Assembly (NCBI GenBank): GCA_002099365.1
Contig: MSED01000004.1
Location: 2,852,001 to 2,916,000 of the forward strand
Direction: 5' to 3'
DNA: 64,000 nucleotides
From: Phialophora verrucosa
Lineage: Eukaryota; Ascomycota; Eurotiomycetes; Chaetothyriales; Herpotrichiellaceae
The notes beneath the pieces are model-generated. The model made no database searches. It saw nothing but the letters and a program-made list of their open reading frames with translations, and was not told where the DNA came from. A program made the translations under genes and the position numbers. Shown piece after piece: positions 43,574-54,172 of this stretch (position 1 is the stretch's first letter; each line of letters begins with the position of its first letter).

Positions 43574-44038
43574 CGTTGATTGCTGTTTTGCCTTTTCCAT
43601 CTCGGATCTTGGGGATCTTGGATCTTGGGTCTTGGATCTCTTGTACGAGTATCTTGAATCTTGGATCCCCAGAGTCCTTGCTCTGGCATGGCGTTTTGGA
43701 TTGTTCTCGGGGCTTCAAAAAAGTTATAGCGCACGGCTTGCATGAGGAATCACCATTGGCGTTGGCACTGATGCATCGCATCACATCACATCGGGATGGC
43801 ATCCGGTCATCGGTAGGGAACTGGCACCGAGGCACGGACAGCCGGTCGGTGGATATTGGGGGCAAATTTAACGAGCATACATACGATTCCACGATTCATG
43901 TGCATGGGTTTTGGGTTGTGAAGGTTACTACATATCAGCGGCGAGCGATCTGAGGAGATCCTCGACCTGCATTTGGCATCGAATTTACTGGATTTAATGT
44001 TCCATCTTCATCTTCATCGTAGTTCTAGGTTCGCATCT
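43574..44038. other. Convergent 3' region with GATCTTG repeats
   Basis: Immediately after the DUF3602 stop there is a run of short GATCTTGG-like repeats (43603-43668). The rest lies between two convergent genes and carries no supported frame. A GTGAGT donor-like site sits inside the AP-3 mu C-terminus, so a final small exon of that gene could in principle lie here, ending near 43968. Confidence 0.45.
43603..43668. repeat. Degenerate GATCTTGG tandem repeat
   Basis: About seven imperfect copies of an 8-10 bp unit (GGATCTTGG / GAATCTTGG / GGTCTTGG) follow one another within 66 bp in the presumed 3' UTR of the DUF3602 gene. Confidence 0.7.
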
Positions 44039-45752
44039 CTATTCCACTCTTCGTTCAACGCCTTGTCTACTCACAGTGAGATACTTGACGCCCTTGTAGG
44101 GCCGAACACCATCACCAAGACCTTTGGATTTCTTGACGTCAACGACCAGGCTGTCGACCTTGATGCCGCTTGGAATCCATCCCTTGACGTTAAACGAGAC
44201 TGAAATCGACCGCGGCATGAGTGCTTTGCTTGCCTGCATCCGTTTGACACTTCCATTAAGTGACGGCGGTTCGTGCCCCGCGCTCTGAGTTGCGACGACC
44301 TCTTCGTTGTAGTACCCTGCCATTGAGTTCAATTTGCCGGTTTCGGCAGCTTGAGTTTCTTCGTCGAGGTCGTCGACCGGGTTAAATGGCCCGCTTACCG
44401 TGCCAGTCAGGGTTGCTGTGCCGTTAATCGACGCGCCGTCTTTCGTGGGGACTTTCCACTCCACGACCTTGTCAAAGGCGTTGAAAGTGGCTTCACCTCT
44501 CGAGGCTTTCAGCTCAGTGACACTGCGGACATCTGCTGGGAACGGGATCGTAACCGTTACAGCTTCGAGTGTCGGCGCACTTGAACTGCCGGTGCTTGAG
44601 CCTCCGAAGGACAAAGAGGATATTGGACCTGAGCTTGTCCGAGAAGCGCTCGGCTTGGAGGTAGACACGACGCCGGGGAAATTGTTGTTGAGGGTGAGTT
44701 TGGCCTCGAAGTCACATGCCGAAGCCCCTAGTCCTCCTCGCAGATCTACCGTTGCCGGGAGGAAAACCCTGTCGGTCTTGCTGGGAGGTTGGTCGGCGTG
44801 AAGGGATGTGGGCATGAGATCGGTCTCATAACCGGCAAGCATAAACCGACCATCCGGAGGCACGAACGAGAGTTCTCCAGGATGCTCTCTCCATCTCGCC
44901 AGTCGAACACAGGGATGAAAGACTGGCAACTGCATGGTCCGAGTGATGCCGGCAGTCTTCGCACTGCTGGTGCCTCCGGGTGCTGTCAAGACCAGTAGCA
45001 AGTCTGGCACTCCGGAAATCTTTGCAGTGAAGGCTATGGAGCCATGTGATCGCGCAGATATGGGACGGCCTGAAGGTGCGAAGATGACGGATAGGCTCTC
45101 AATGATGTCGACGTAAAGCTCGTTCGAGGTGTGCCGCACATTTGATTTCCGCCAAGGTATAGCTGGGCCGAGCGAAGTTGTAGGAGACGGACGTAGGCTG
45201 GAGGCGAAGTTGCTCGACGGCCCCAGAGCTGGCGATGCACCAGGGAGTCCGACTTGAGTGAACAGCTTCCCTAGCACCGAGGAGACTTCTACCGACTCCC
45301 GCAGCGCGTTGGGTTCGGTATTGCATATGATGCCGCCATCGCACATCTCAGCCAGTAGTTGGGCCACTATCTCATAATTCTCTTCGATCTTGCTTGTCAG
45401 GATGGGGCTTCCAAGAAAGTCCTCGAAGATATCGAGCACGCGATGGAGGAAATCGAGGATGGCCAGTGGCTGCGCATCTTTGCTCGAGACGGCGATCAGC
45501 TGAAGGGCCGAATGAGAAATGCAATACGCGGTCGTAGGAGGGGCGATGTCTGGAAGATGCGTGACGGACGGTCGAGGCACAGGTCGAGTCGCTAGGCTGG
45601 CGATGAGGGTTTGCGCAGAGGGGGGGCGCCCGGAGTAGACGTGCTCAAGGACGCAGTTACTAGACCACGTCAGTGCCGGATCCCTCTACCAACCAGGCCA
45701 ACACCTACTTGTGGTCATCGAAGATGTACAGTGCGTCAAGAGTGACGCTCAT
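44039..45752 (-). CDS. APM3: AP-3 adaptor complex mu subunit (Apm3)
   Basis: The mu3 subunit of AP-3 recognises cargo for direct Golgi/endosome-to-vacuole transport. A first exon of 44 bp encodes MSVTLDALYIFDDHN. A 49-bp intron (45660-45708) joins it to one long exon, giving 554 residues. The N-terminal longin-like domain includes NCVLEHVYSGRPPSAQTLIA and FLHRVLDIFEDFLGSPILTS. The segment PWRKSNVRHTSNELYVDIIE begins the mu homology domain. Later parts include MQLPVFHPCVRLARW, PDGRFMLAGYET, VTIPFPADVRSVTELKAS and NGTATLTGTVSGPF. The end PYKGVKYLTVSRQGVERRVE corresponds to the usual GVKYxTxxGxxxxR terminus. A GTGAGT occurs right there, but I read through it. Confidence 0.9.
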
Positions 45753-46806
45753 GGTGGAGGGAAGAATAGTCGACCTGAAGCCATGAACGGCGTCGAGCGG
45801 CACTGCATTAGTTCAGCGGCGCCGCGACAATTGTCCATTTCAAGCAACCGTTTGTCGAATCACGGCCAATACAACTCCTTCCCTATCCTCTGCTCTCGTG
45901 TTTCTATCTCGAATAAATCTTTCCTCACTGGGCATACAATTGGACTGTCGCGTCTAACAGCGACACGAGCAAATACACTTGGGCGCTCCCAGCGTGTTGT
46001 TCTCATTTGCTGTGCTGAGGCTAACCACGGTCGCTGCGAACACCTTCGGATCCAATATGCAGATCTAGCTGGAGCTGAAAGTCGTCCCGTGTTTACGATG
46101 GACTATTGGCCGTACATCCGGAGCTAACCTGTGCCCAACATTGAGCTCTTCGATTACCATCTGCGTGAACGCTACTAGTCGACGCGAAGATGTCGACCAT
46201 TGTACTCGTTATTTCCAGGCAGCATTGGCACCCGCTTTGCCCGGCTGGACATTGAACATCTTGTCTGAGTCAGCAGCATGCAACCGTTGGGGTCGCTTCT
46301 CTCCTCAAGGGACCCTCAAGGTTGGTCGGTCGTTATCCGTTTTTACACCCTGCGTCTGCCGAGTCATGTCGGAAGTCTAATCTGTCCACTGGAATATGCC
46401 GCCCGCCAATCGCCAGTGCCAGAAAGCAAGAATGGCTCAGCCAGCCCTACCTGTCGTTGACGGGGGAGGCTAAGCAGTCGTACCAATCTTGTTTCGGTGC
46501 TTAGAAGCATCAGCAGTAATAGCTCGAGCCAGGCAAAACCAGAAGCGGCACTTTGGACGCCCTATTCAACCCCATTGCGGATCCGAACTCGAATCAGAGA
46601 AACATGTACATCTTGAGAGGTCATGGCCCAAATAAGACCGAATTGCAATCCTATTCAAGCAAGGTCGCTAGCTATCACGGTGGCCGTTCATTGCTATAAA
46701 CCGGTTGCCCACCTTCACTCACCCTCAGCCGTCTTTCTCGCTCAGCTACAACTAGAAACCAAACCTACAGATTGTCCCTCAGCGTCTACTCAACTCGCAG
46801 CTCAAC
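45753..46806. promoter_or_regulatory. 1.05 kb divergent intergenic region
   Basis: The interval lies between the AP-3 mu start (minus) and the DUF4188 monooxygenase start (plus). Frames are short and unconvincing. A CTATAAA sequence at about 46694-46700, 107 bp before the monooxygenase ATG, is a plausible TATA box. Nothing else is assigned. Confidence 0.45.
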
Positions 46807-48057
46807 ATGGGTGTCAAGACGTTGTTTCCACCATCTACGGTGAAGCCTCAGTCACAATACTCCATAGGGGCCAATGTCGCAAACGAGAAGACAGGTGCGA
46901 AGAAGACCGGGTTCGGCTTCCTCAGTGGTGGTGATGTTGCAGTACGTTGATGCCCCACGGTACCGCTCACTCACATCACGTTCGAGGCTTACACTTGCCA
47001 ATTGCTAGCTCCTGAGGGACAATTTCTCGGTATCAACATGGCTGCTCCTGGGTGGCGCTATTCAAGTCCTGCTGTCTTTCATCTTTCCGCGTTCATACCT
47101 TGCTTTCCCCGTCGTTGGCATCCTAGGCTGGAGAATCGTCGATGCCTATCTGATGCATTTCGGGATCAAGAAGAATGTCTACGCCGAGGGTGTCATTGAT
47201 GGCAAATGGAGCATTGGATATCCCTCCGATGGGGAAACCGAAATCGTCCACGGCAGACCAGGCGAAAATGGTCCAGGGGGTGAGTCCCGGTTTCTCCCAG
47301 AGCACTCTAAGCGTGCACTCTCTTTCTGTTCCGCCGTCTTGAGCTCTGAACTGTGTTTATTGACAAAGTTGCTCACATTAAACAGCTGTAATGATTCTCG
47401 GAGCCAGAAGCAATTCACCCTTGGGCATGTTCGGCGATGGTAAGCCCACTCTGTGACGGCTTTGTGTCGACGAAGTCTTATTGTCCACCCAGGTTACAAA
47501 GAAGTCGCCGATTACTTCCGTGATATGCTCGTGCAATTGGAGGACAAGGCAGATGAAAGTGGCTGTAAGCGTCTCCGAAGTGACGGGTTCAGATTGTTCA
47601 GACTGACCTTGCATTAGTCATGGGAATGTCAACCTGGGTCTCTGCTGGAGAGAGACCTACTAATAACGAGCTCGGTACGATCTCATACTGGAGGTCAGTT
47701 GAGGATATCCACACCTTCGCACTCTCTCCACTCCACCGCGAGGCGTGGAACTGGTGGAACGACACGGTATCAAAACACAAGAACATTGGCATCATGCATG
47801 AGATCTTCGCCCTGCCGGAAAGACAAGGTTGGGAGGGCATTTATATCAACTACCAACCTACTGGTCTTGGGATGACGACCAAGGCTGTAGAGTCGCCGGA
47901 AAAGGGAGGCCAGAAGCTGTGGATTAATCCCATTGTCGACGCCAGCCGTGGAGCCTACCGATCAAGCCGTGGACGAATGAGTAGGGGAGACCCCGAGGGC
48001 AAGAGCAATGACAGCGTCGCCAAACATCCTTACACCTCGGCGGTCCTGATGAAATAG
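46807..48057 (+). CDS. DUF4188 (af470-like) monooxygenase-family protein
   Basis: Five exons encode 323 residues (introns 46942-47008, 47280-47385, 47440-47492, 47565-47617). The N-terminus is soluble, followed by two hydrophobic segments (STWLLLGGAIQVLLSFIF and LAFPVVGILGWRIVDAYLM). The catalytic-type alpha+beta domain has VMILGARSNSPLGMFGDGYK, FMGMSTWVSAGERPTNNELG, ISYWRSVEDIHTFALSPLHR and WNWWNDTVSKHKNIGIMHEI. This arrangement matches the DUF4188/Monooxy_af470-like family, named after an oxygenase of the Aspergillus fumagillin pathway. Substrates of most members are unknown. There is no biosynthetic core enzyme next to it in this window, so it stands alone. Confidence 0.87.
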
Positions 48058-48409
48058 GACAATACATCCGCGGTCCGCTTGGAAGTGCTGCTCTCGACGA
48101 CGTCTGTTTACCCTTCGGCAGGGTCCTTTGAAACTATAGCGGAGGAAATTTCCAGCAGCTCCCTTTCCAAACTCAACGTGTGTTGAAAAATGACGAATCG
48201 ATTTTGGAATACCATCAGCGCTTCTGTCCTCAAGCATTGTGTTGTACTTGCTTAAAATCCCGAGTCCTGAACTGGACCGTAACTTTGTGTTCCTGGATAC
48301 CTCTGCCGACAAGTCACCGCCCTCGCCGCTCCAGTCTGAACAAATATCAACCGTCTACCACCCACTCGCTCCATCGTGTACACCCGCCACTTGATCTCTG
48401 ACCCCCATC
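48058..48409. other. Convergent intergenic region
   Basis: The 3' flanks of the monooxygenase gene and the DUF4267-like gene. I see nothing else in it. Confidence 0.5.
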
Positions 48410-48973
48410 TCAAACCCGCCTGCCCGCCCACAATGCCTGGCCCGCGACCGCCACGAAAAGAGCGGCCCCTCCACCAATGGACAACTCGCCCATCGCGGAG
48501 ATGGGATTGCCCTCGACCCAACACGCGCCCACGCTCAGGAGGTCAGCGAGATCGCAGACCAAGCCCAGCCAGAGTGCCGAGCGGAGATTCGAAGTCGCGT
48601 GGTCCATCGGCGCCACCGCAGCCTCGCTGGACTGGGCGAAGGTGGGAACTCCCCCAATTGCACCACCCGCTCCGCCGTCTTCACCCGCTGCCGCCGCCGC
48701 CGCTCCTCCTCCTGGCTTCCTCAACAACGACTCCCTGAACGGCGCTTCTGCAGCAGTCGTCTTCTTGACCCGCTCCACGTCCGCGACCCTCCTCCACAGA
48801 TACGCGCCGAGCACCAAGTCGCGCACCCCGACCATCCGGCCGAACAGGACGGATTCGCCCCCGGCCGCGAGGGGCACTCCCCACATGGCTCCCATCTGTC
48901 TTGGGATCAAGAGGCTCGATACGCCGACGGCCATGCGCAGCGCCGAGAGGGTTTTCAAGCTGAGATATGGCAT
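48410..48973 (-). CDS. DUF4267-like small membrane protein
   Basis: From the ATG giving MPYLSLKTLSALRMAVGVSS the product is 188 residues. It has about four hydrophobic segments. The pattern GVSSLLIPRQMGAMWGVPLA then FGRMVGVRDLVLGAYLWRR resembles the DUF4267 family of small integral membrane proteins. An Ala/Gly-rich insertion (GGGAAAAAAGEDGGAGGAIG) separates the first pair of helices from the last pair. The frame is open further upstream to about 49051, but the chosen ATG gives a typical N-terminus. The function is unknown. Confidence 0.68.
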   Translation of the reverse strand: MPYLSLKTLSALRMAVGVSSLLIPRQMGAMWGVPLAAGGESVLFGRMVGVRDLVLGAYLWRRVADVERVKKTTAAEAPFRESLLRKPGGGAAAAAAGEDGGAGGAIGGVPTFAQSSEAAVAPMDHATSNLRSALWLGLVCDLADLLSVGACWVEGNPISAMGELSIGGGAALFVAVAGQALWAGRRV

Positions 48974-50090
48974 GGCGTAACAAGGGCAGATTGTCGACGA
49001 GTGATGTATGTATGCGGACAGAGCCCAACAGAGTGATTTCCCCGCCGACAATTATGGACTGTGGGTTCGTGGTCGCGCGCAGTATCGGTGATAGAAATAG
49101 TCACAACAACTATGTCGCTGGAGGGTCGAGAGAAGACAAGTTGTCGAGGGTCCGTGTCGGCGTCTGCGTCTGCGGATCCGGCACACGACACCAATCAGTC
49201 CTTTAAGTAGAATAGGATTATTCTATCGATTTCCAGATGGCGGCGGTACATTGGTGTGATGTCTATGGATATATGTATGTCTGTATTCGAAATATATACA
49301 CTGCTGCCAGTCCAGCCCGGGCATGCATCATGTCGTGTCTTGCGGACGATACATAACGTAAGGCTTGCATTGCTGGCGTCGGCGGAAATTGGTCGGGCAG
49401 GCGGGCACATGTCATATCTTGTCCCTATCGTTATGTAGACTTCGATCACAGGTCCGTCCCGGCCTTCTCGTTCTGCACGTCATGACATGGCGAAAGTTGG
49501 TCCAGTAATGGGAAGTGCATAGCCGGGCCGAATTGCCTTGCGTTGCACTGCATTGCTCGAGAGGCTGAGGGGTGTGTCTCTTCTTTGAAGATATGTGGCT
49601 TTGGATCAGAACAACAAAGATCGATCGCCTTTCACACAAAATCGACCAATTCTCAATCGGAGGTACTGCTGGCAGTAGCTGTTTGGGCTCATTCGCCTCT
49701 GCTCTACTCTGCTTGTCGGACTGGCACTAGAAGTCCCACACGATCCGTCTAAAAAGATATCCAGTTTTGCAGGCACACTTTCAACATACACGACAGCCCT
49801 CTCTAAGATGCGCCCCGTCGCTGACACGTGTATCTTCATCAATCCGAGAGCTCATGCTCGTGTGCAAATCATCAATCTGACAATATTGGCCGTCCCGATT
49901 TTCCCGCTCCGCACTTGGGACCTGCCAGCTGAATTGAATGCCCCCACCCGTTTTCGCCATCATCAGGATGCCTGGTGTTGATAACATTCATCACGTTGTC
50001 GGAAACTCCATACGTCTTTCGAAACATGACGTCAACGGAAAAAATATTCAGAAGCGTAGCCGTTGCTCCAAAGATTTTGGGAGGTCGTCA
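48974..50090. other. 1.1 kb intergenic region
   Basis: No supported frame. A TATGTATG-rich stretch occurs at 49270-49300. The region upstream of the DUF4267-like gene contains ordinary mixed sequence. Nothing is assigned. Confidence 0.45.
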
Positions 50091-53000
50091 TCATTTCTTC
50101 TTGCCCTTCGATCGGCTGGGTGCTGTAGAAGATGCAACGCTCTGAGCACGAGAAGTGGCTGGTGAAGTCGCCTTGCTGCCACGAGAAGACTTGAGGGCAC
50201 TGACTTGCTTGTTCTGTTGCTCTGTTAACTTCCGCGCATGGGACAAAGATGTTCGAGTACTCACGGCAACGCCATTCTTGGCCTTCTTCTTGACAGGCGC
50301 GGCTTCGCTGTCATTCTCAACATCTGAATCGTCGTCGCGGTCACGCCCGCGTCCTTTGCCTGGACCGTGGCCGTTTGTGAGCTTCTCTTCAGCTTCACCA
50401 AACTCGCGAGACACAGTGTTTAGCAGAGTTGTGCAACGGCGGCCGATTTCAATAGGGGTCCTGCTAAGGAAGAACCAGTCGAATCGAAACAGAGGAGAGT
50501 CTCGGATCTCATCACGGATTTTTTCGTAGAGACCTTCTCCGTCAATACCGTGCTTGTCAAGCATGACCAGCAGGAAACGGTCTTCCTCTTCAGTGTAAAC
50601 CTTCTTGTTGGTGGTAGAGACTGTGTAGTTAATCTTCAGCTGTTGTAGCGGGACCCGATACATCTCCATCTTTCTGCGTAGCATCTTGCGTTGACGTTCC
50701 GTCTTTCGCAATCTCTCTTCGCCGGCTTCGATGTTTTTGATGTACTTGTCGAATTCGGCAATTTCAGTGTATCTCTTCCAGAACACCTTGGCGTACTGTT
50801 CGATCTCGTCTGGTTCTTTGCTGTCAACTTCGGTGGCGATACCCTCGTAATTGGTTCTACCAAATTTGGCAGAACCATTGATGAATTGCTGGAAGTCTCG
50901 TCGATTCCAGTTGCCGAATCCGTGCTCTTGCATTTCGGCTTTCTGCCGCTTCTCCTCTTCGGTCAAGGGCTCCGCATTGTCGATCTCGTCTTGGGCCAGT
51001 CGCTGATCGGCTTCACGCGCTTCACGGTCGCTATCCGCCTCCTCGTCGTTACCTTCAGCGAGAGGTACCTTGTAGCCGATCTCCTTGTGATAATACGCAG
51101 TTTCCTTTTCCTGGAGCTCTTGCAGACCCGGCGGGAAGAATTGCCAGTCATGAACAGGCACTTGCTTTGGAGCTCGAGGAATCTTTGGCTTCGTCTCTGC
51201 CGGGCGGCCTCCAGTCGACAGTGCTTGTTTGTAGTACTTATCCATCGAGTACGACTGTTCCTTCCGCTCACGCTTGGTCGGATTGATCCAGTTCAGACTG
51301 ATGTCTTTCTTGCGATTCTCGAAATTCTCCCCATTCCATTCGTAGGCACTCTCGGAGGAGAACTTCTGGAGGTCATCGATTCCTAGTTTCTCATACTTGG
51401 CCATGAGCTCCGAAGTTCGAGCCTCGCCTCGTCGGAGGATCTCGTCAATGTCGTCCAGCGCGCCTGTTGCGCCCTTGGTCTCAAACACCTTCTCAGCACC
51501 GTGTTGAATCATGTTCAGCAGCTCGTCCTTTGACGCAGCTTGCTTCGCCTGCTGCTGAGCACGACCCTGTTGAATGACGAGCTGGTCCAAGCGTAGCTTC
51601 TGAGCCGCTCTTTCAAGGACTTTCTCTTCAATGGCGTTCTCGGTCACAAAGCGGAAGACTGTAACTTGTTTGGTCTGGCCAATGCGATGTGCTCGATCCA
51701 TGGCTTGAAGGTCTGCTTGAGGGTTCCAGTCACTGTCATAGAGGACGACGATGTTGGCAGAGGTCAAGTTGATGCCTAGACCTCCCGCACGCGTCGTGAG
51801 AAGAAAGACAAATTTCTCCGAGCCAGGTCTATTGTACTCATCGATGGCGGCGATTCGGTCTTCATGAGCAGTTCCACCATCAATTCGGCAGTATTGGTGG
51901 CCTCGGAAGACGCAGTAGTCTTCGAGGATGTCGAGAACTCTGCTCATCTGTGAGAAAATCAAGACTCTGCTACCCTCCTCCTTCATGCGGGCTAAGATCT
52001 TGTCAAGAATGATCATCTTGCCGGAGTTGAAGATGAGATGTTCGTCGGTAGTGTAGGGCGGACCCGGCTCAGCGCCTTCAAAGAGATAAGGATGGTTGCA
52101 GCATTTTCGGAGTTGCATAACGATGTTGAGAAGTCTTGTCTTGGATTCTCGCTTGCCACCGGCACCGTTGACGGCGTCGATGTCCTTCTCCAAGATTTTC
52201 TGGTACCATTTGACCTGCATCTCAGACATACCGACATACAGGTTGAGCTCCTTTTTGGGAAGTAGACTCTTTTCCACATCACTCTTCACTCTCCGAAGCA
52301 AGAAGGGTTTCAGGACACGGTGGAGTTGTTGGACAACGGTGTCTTGATCTTCATTCTGACCCGAGAACCATGCGTCGAAAGCTTCTGCGTCGCCGAAGAC
52401 ATCCGGAAGCAAGAAGTTGAGGAGCGCCCACAGTTCATGGAGGTTGTTCTGCAGTGGAGTACCGGTGATGAGAAGGCGATTTCGCGAGCTGAACATTCGG
52501 ATGATTTGAGCGAGGGAGGATTCTTCGTTCTTGATGCGGTGTGCTTCATCGACGATGATGTACTCCCATGCGAACTTCTTGAGGTGCGACTTCTCGCGTA
52601 AGATCATCTCGTAGCTTGTGATACAGACATCAAACTTCTCGTCGATGAGGCGTTCATTGATCAGAGCATGCCGTTCGTCTTTGGCACCCTGAAGGACAAG
52701 CACATTAACTTCGGGCGTCCACTTCTTAAACTCTCGGTGCCAATTGTCCAGGGTCGACTTGGGCACCGCAATGAGATGCGGGCCAGTGATGTCGCAAATG
52801 TGTCGCAGATATCCAAGGAAGGAGATGGTCTGCAGCGTCTTCCCGAGACCCATCTCATCAGCGAGGATACCACTAATACCATTCTCGTGGAGTGAGATGA
52901 GCCAGTTGAGGCCTGCGACCTGGTAGTCGCGCATCTCCCCGCCCTGGATGAAGGCTGGGGACTCCCGGAAAACAGTCTGGGAAGCAGTACCGCGTTTCTC

Positions 53001-53522
53001 GTCTCTAAGGAGTTCCGCGTCCTCTTCTTGTTCGGTCTTGCGTTTGCTCGCACCAGCTGCTCCGCCTTTGCGGGACACGACTTTTCTCGCCTTTGCCTCC
53101 TCTTCAGCATTTTCCTTGTCGATCTGCTGGAGAACTTCTCTGATCTTGGGGTTTGGGCTTGCGTCGATGAAGTGGCGGAATAGATCTGTTAGGCCTAGCA
53201 GGTACTTGAATCTGCGGACAGTATCATCTTCCTTTGATTCGTCTAGTTGGCCGTGCTTCCTTCCCAAAATACTCTTGCGCAGTTGATTTGCTTCTGTACG
53301 TTTCTTGCGGCCGTCGACATGGGGAGAGTCTCCGGCGACACTGGATGCGGTAGTATTGGGATTCGTATCTGAGTCAGTGTAGTCCGGAGTATCGTCTACC
53401 AGTCGATTGAGGTGCCCAAAGGAGGGTCTGTGAGGACGGCGGGGTTCTGGGACGTCAGCCATAGTGGTGTCGGCGACGGATGAGGTCTCCGAGTCGGGTT
53501 GTTGCGACTTGGCGGGAGCCAT
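50091..53522 (-). CDS. ISWI-type chromatin-remodeling ATPase (Isw1/Isw2 family)
   Basis: ISWI motors slide and space nucleosomes in the nucleus. The ATG start gives MAPAKSQQPDSETS and a 1143-codon frame. The SNF2 ATPase core has motif I DEMGLGKT at residues 222-229, DEAH at 325-328, LLITGTPLQNNLHELW, and the helicase C lobe with LLTTRAGGLGINL and AMDRAHRIGQTKQV. The HAND-SANT-SLIDE module follows (NWNRRDFQQFINGSAKFGRT; EEDRFLLVMLDKHGIDGEGL). The N-terminus is acidic and disordered; the C-terminus is Ser/Lys-rich. A 51-bp segment at 50214-50264 has a GTGAGT donor, a GTTAAC branch and a CAG acceptor, so it is probably an in-frame intron, giving 1126 residues. It is not possible to choose between ISW1 and ISW2. 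Confidence 0.95.
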   Translation of the reverse strand: MAPAKSQQPDSETSSVADTTMADVPEPRRPHRPSFGHLNRLVDDTPDYTDSDTNPNTTASSVAGDSPHVDGRKKRTEANQLRKSILGRKHGQLDESKEDDTVRRFKYLLGLTDLFRHFIDASPNPKIREVLQQIDKENAEEEAKARKVVSRKGGAAGASKRKTEQEEDAELLRDEKRGTASQTVFRESPAFIQGGEMRDYQVAGLNWLISLHENGISGILADEMGLGKTLQTISFLGYLRHICDITGPHLIAVPKSTLDNWHREFKKWTPEVNVLVLQGAKDERHALINERLIDEKFDVCITSYEMILREKSHLKKFAWEYIIVDEAHRIKNEESSLAQIIRMFSSRNRLLITGTPLQNNLHELWALLNFLLPDVFGDAEAFDAWFSGQNEDQDTVVQQLHRVLKPFLLRRVKSDVEKSLLPKKELNLYVGMSEMQVKWYQKILEKDIDAVNGAGGKRESKTRLLNIVMQLRKCCNHPYLFEGAEPGPPYTTDEHLIFNSGKMIILDKILARMKEEGSRVLIFSQMSRVLDILEDYCVFRGHQYCRIDGGTAHEDRIAAIDEYNRPGSEKFVFLLTTRAGGLGINLTSANIVVLYDSDWNPQADLQAMDRAHRIGQTKQVTVFRFVTENAIEEKVLERAAQKLRLDQLVIQQGRAQQQAKQAASKDELLNMIQHGAEKVFETKGATGALDDIDEILRRGEARTSELMAKYEKLGIDDLQKFSSESAYEWNGENFENRKKDISLNWINPTKRERKEQSYSMDKYYKQALSTGGRPAETKPKIPRAPKQVPVHDWQFFPPGLQELQEKETAYYHKEIGYKVPLAEGNDEEADSDREAREADQRLAQDEIDNAEPLTEEEKRQKAEMQEHGFGNWNRRDFQQFINGSAKFGRTNYEGIATEVDSKEPDEIEQYAKVFWKRYTEIAEFDKYIKNIEAGEERLRKTERQRKMLRRKMEMYRVPLQQLKINYTVSTTNKKVYTEEEDRFLLVMLDKHGIDGEGLYEKIRDEIRDSPLFRFDWFFLSRTPIEIGRRCTTLLNTVSREFGEAEEKLTNGHGPGKGRGRDRDDDSDVENDSEAAPVKKKAKNGVAVSTRTSLSHARKLTEQQNKQVSALKSSRGSKATSPATSRAQSVASSTAPSRSKGKKK

Positions 53523-54172
53523 TATGGAAGAGTCCTGATGTGTGTTGGCCCGCCTGGCCGTGGTGGTAGAAGTTGTCACTGCTCGCTCAGTGAATGGGAA
53601 TACTTCAGACGCGACTTTTGTGAATCAGTTGTTACTGAGACAAAGACGAGTTGTCGCAAGAAGGAGATAGAGTAAGCGCCGATGTTGCCTCGAGGACGAC
53701 TAGGCAAGGCGCGTGGAAGAGGTAGAAGGGTTTTGAAAAGGTCTGGGGAGAGTGAGTGAGGGTGGCTCTGTGAAATGCTAATGCCCTCTCCCATTAACGC
53801 GCTGTGCCTCCTTCTGATTGGTTCAATGCATTTACATATTCCGGCAGACCTTCCGTCACTTGGAGGACATGTGACTGCCGCCTGCTGAATTAGTTAATCC
53901 GAGGGAGGGCAACTGGAACTGCGCTGGCACCAGCACGCAGACTGAAATTGGTTTGTCACAGCTCACCAAACACCCTTTGTCTTCTCTCCCTTTTCACTAG
54001 CTGTTGTGTCTGCGGTATCCATGATCAAGGGATTGACCACATCTTCTGTACAACGACTGCATTGTCTTCTCAGCCAAGCAAACTTCCGGTAGGCGCTCCA
54101 GCACCCAAACAAACCCCTCTCAGCGACCGAACCAACGAATCTCCAACCCGCACCGCCTTGTCGAGTCTCATC
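53523..54172. promoter_or_regulatory. Divergent promoter between ISWI and the TAPR1-like gene
   Basis: A 650-bp interval between two divergent genes. It holds an ATTGG (CCAAT-box) sequence at 53817-53821 near the centre and no TATA box. The frame of the rightward gene is open upstream of its ATG but without an earlier start. Confidence 0.45.

Noticed and set aside
43921..44060. A further last exon of the AP-3 mu gene after a GTGAGT donor
   Set aside because: Acceptors exist (for example one giving VEDLLRSLAADM), but the unspliced end already matches the family's C-terminal pattern.
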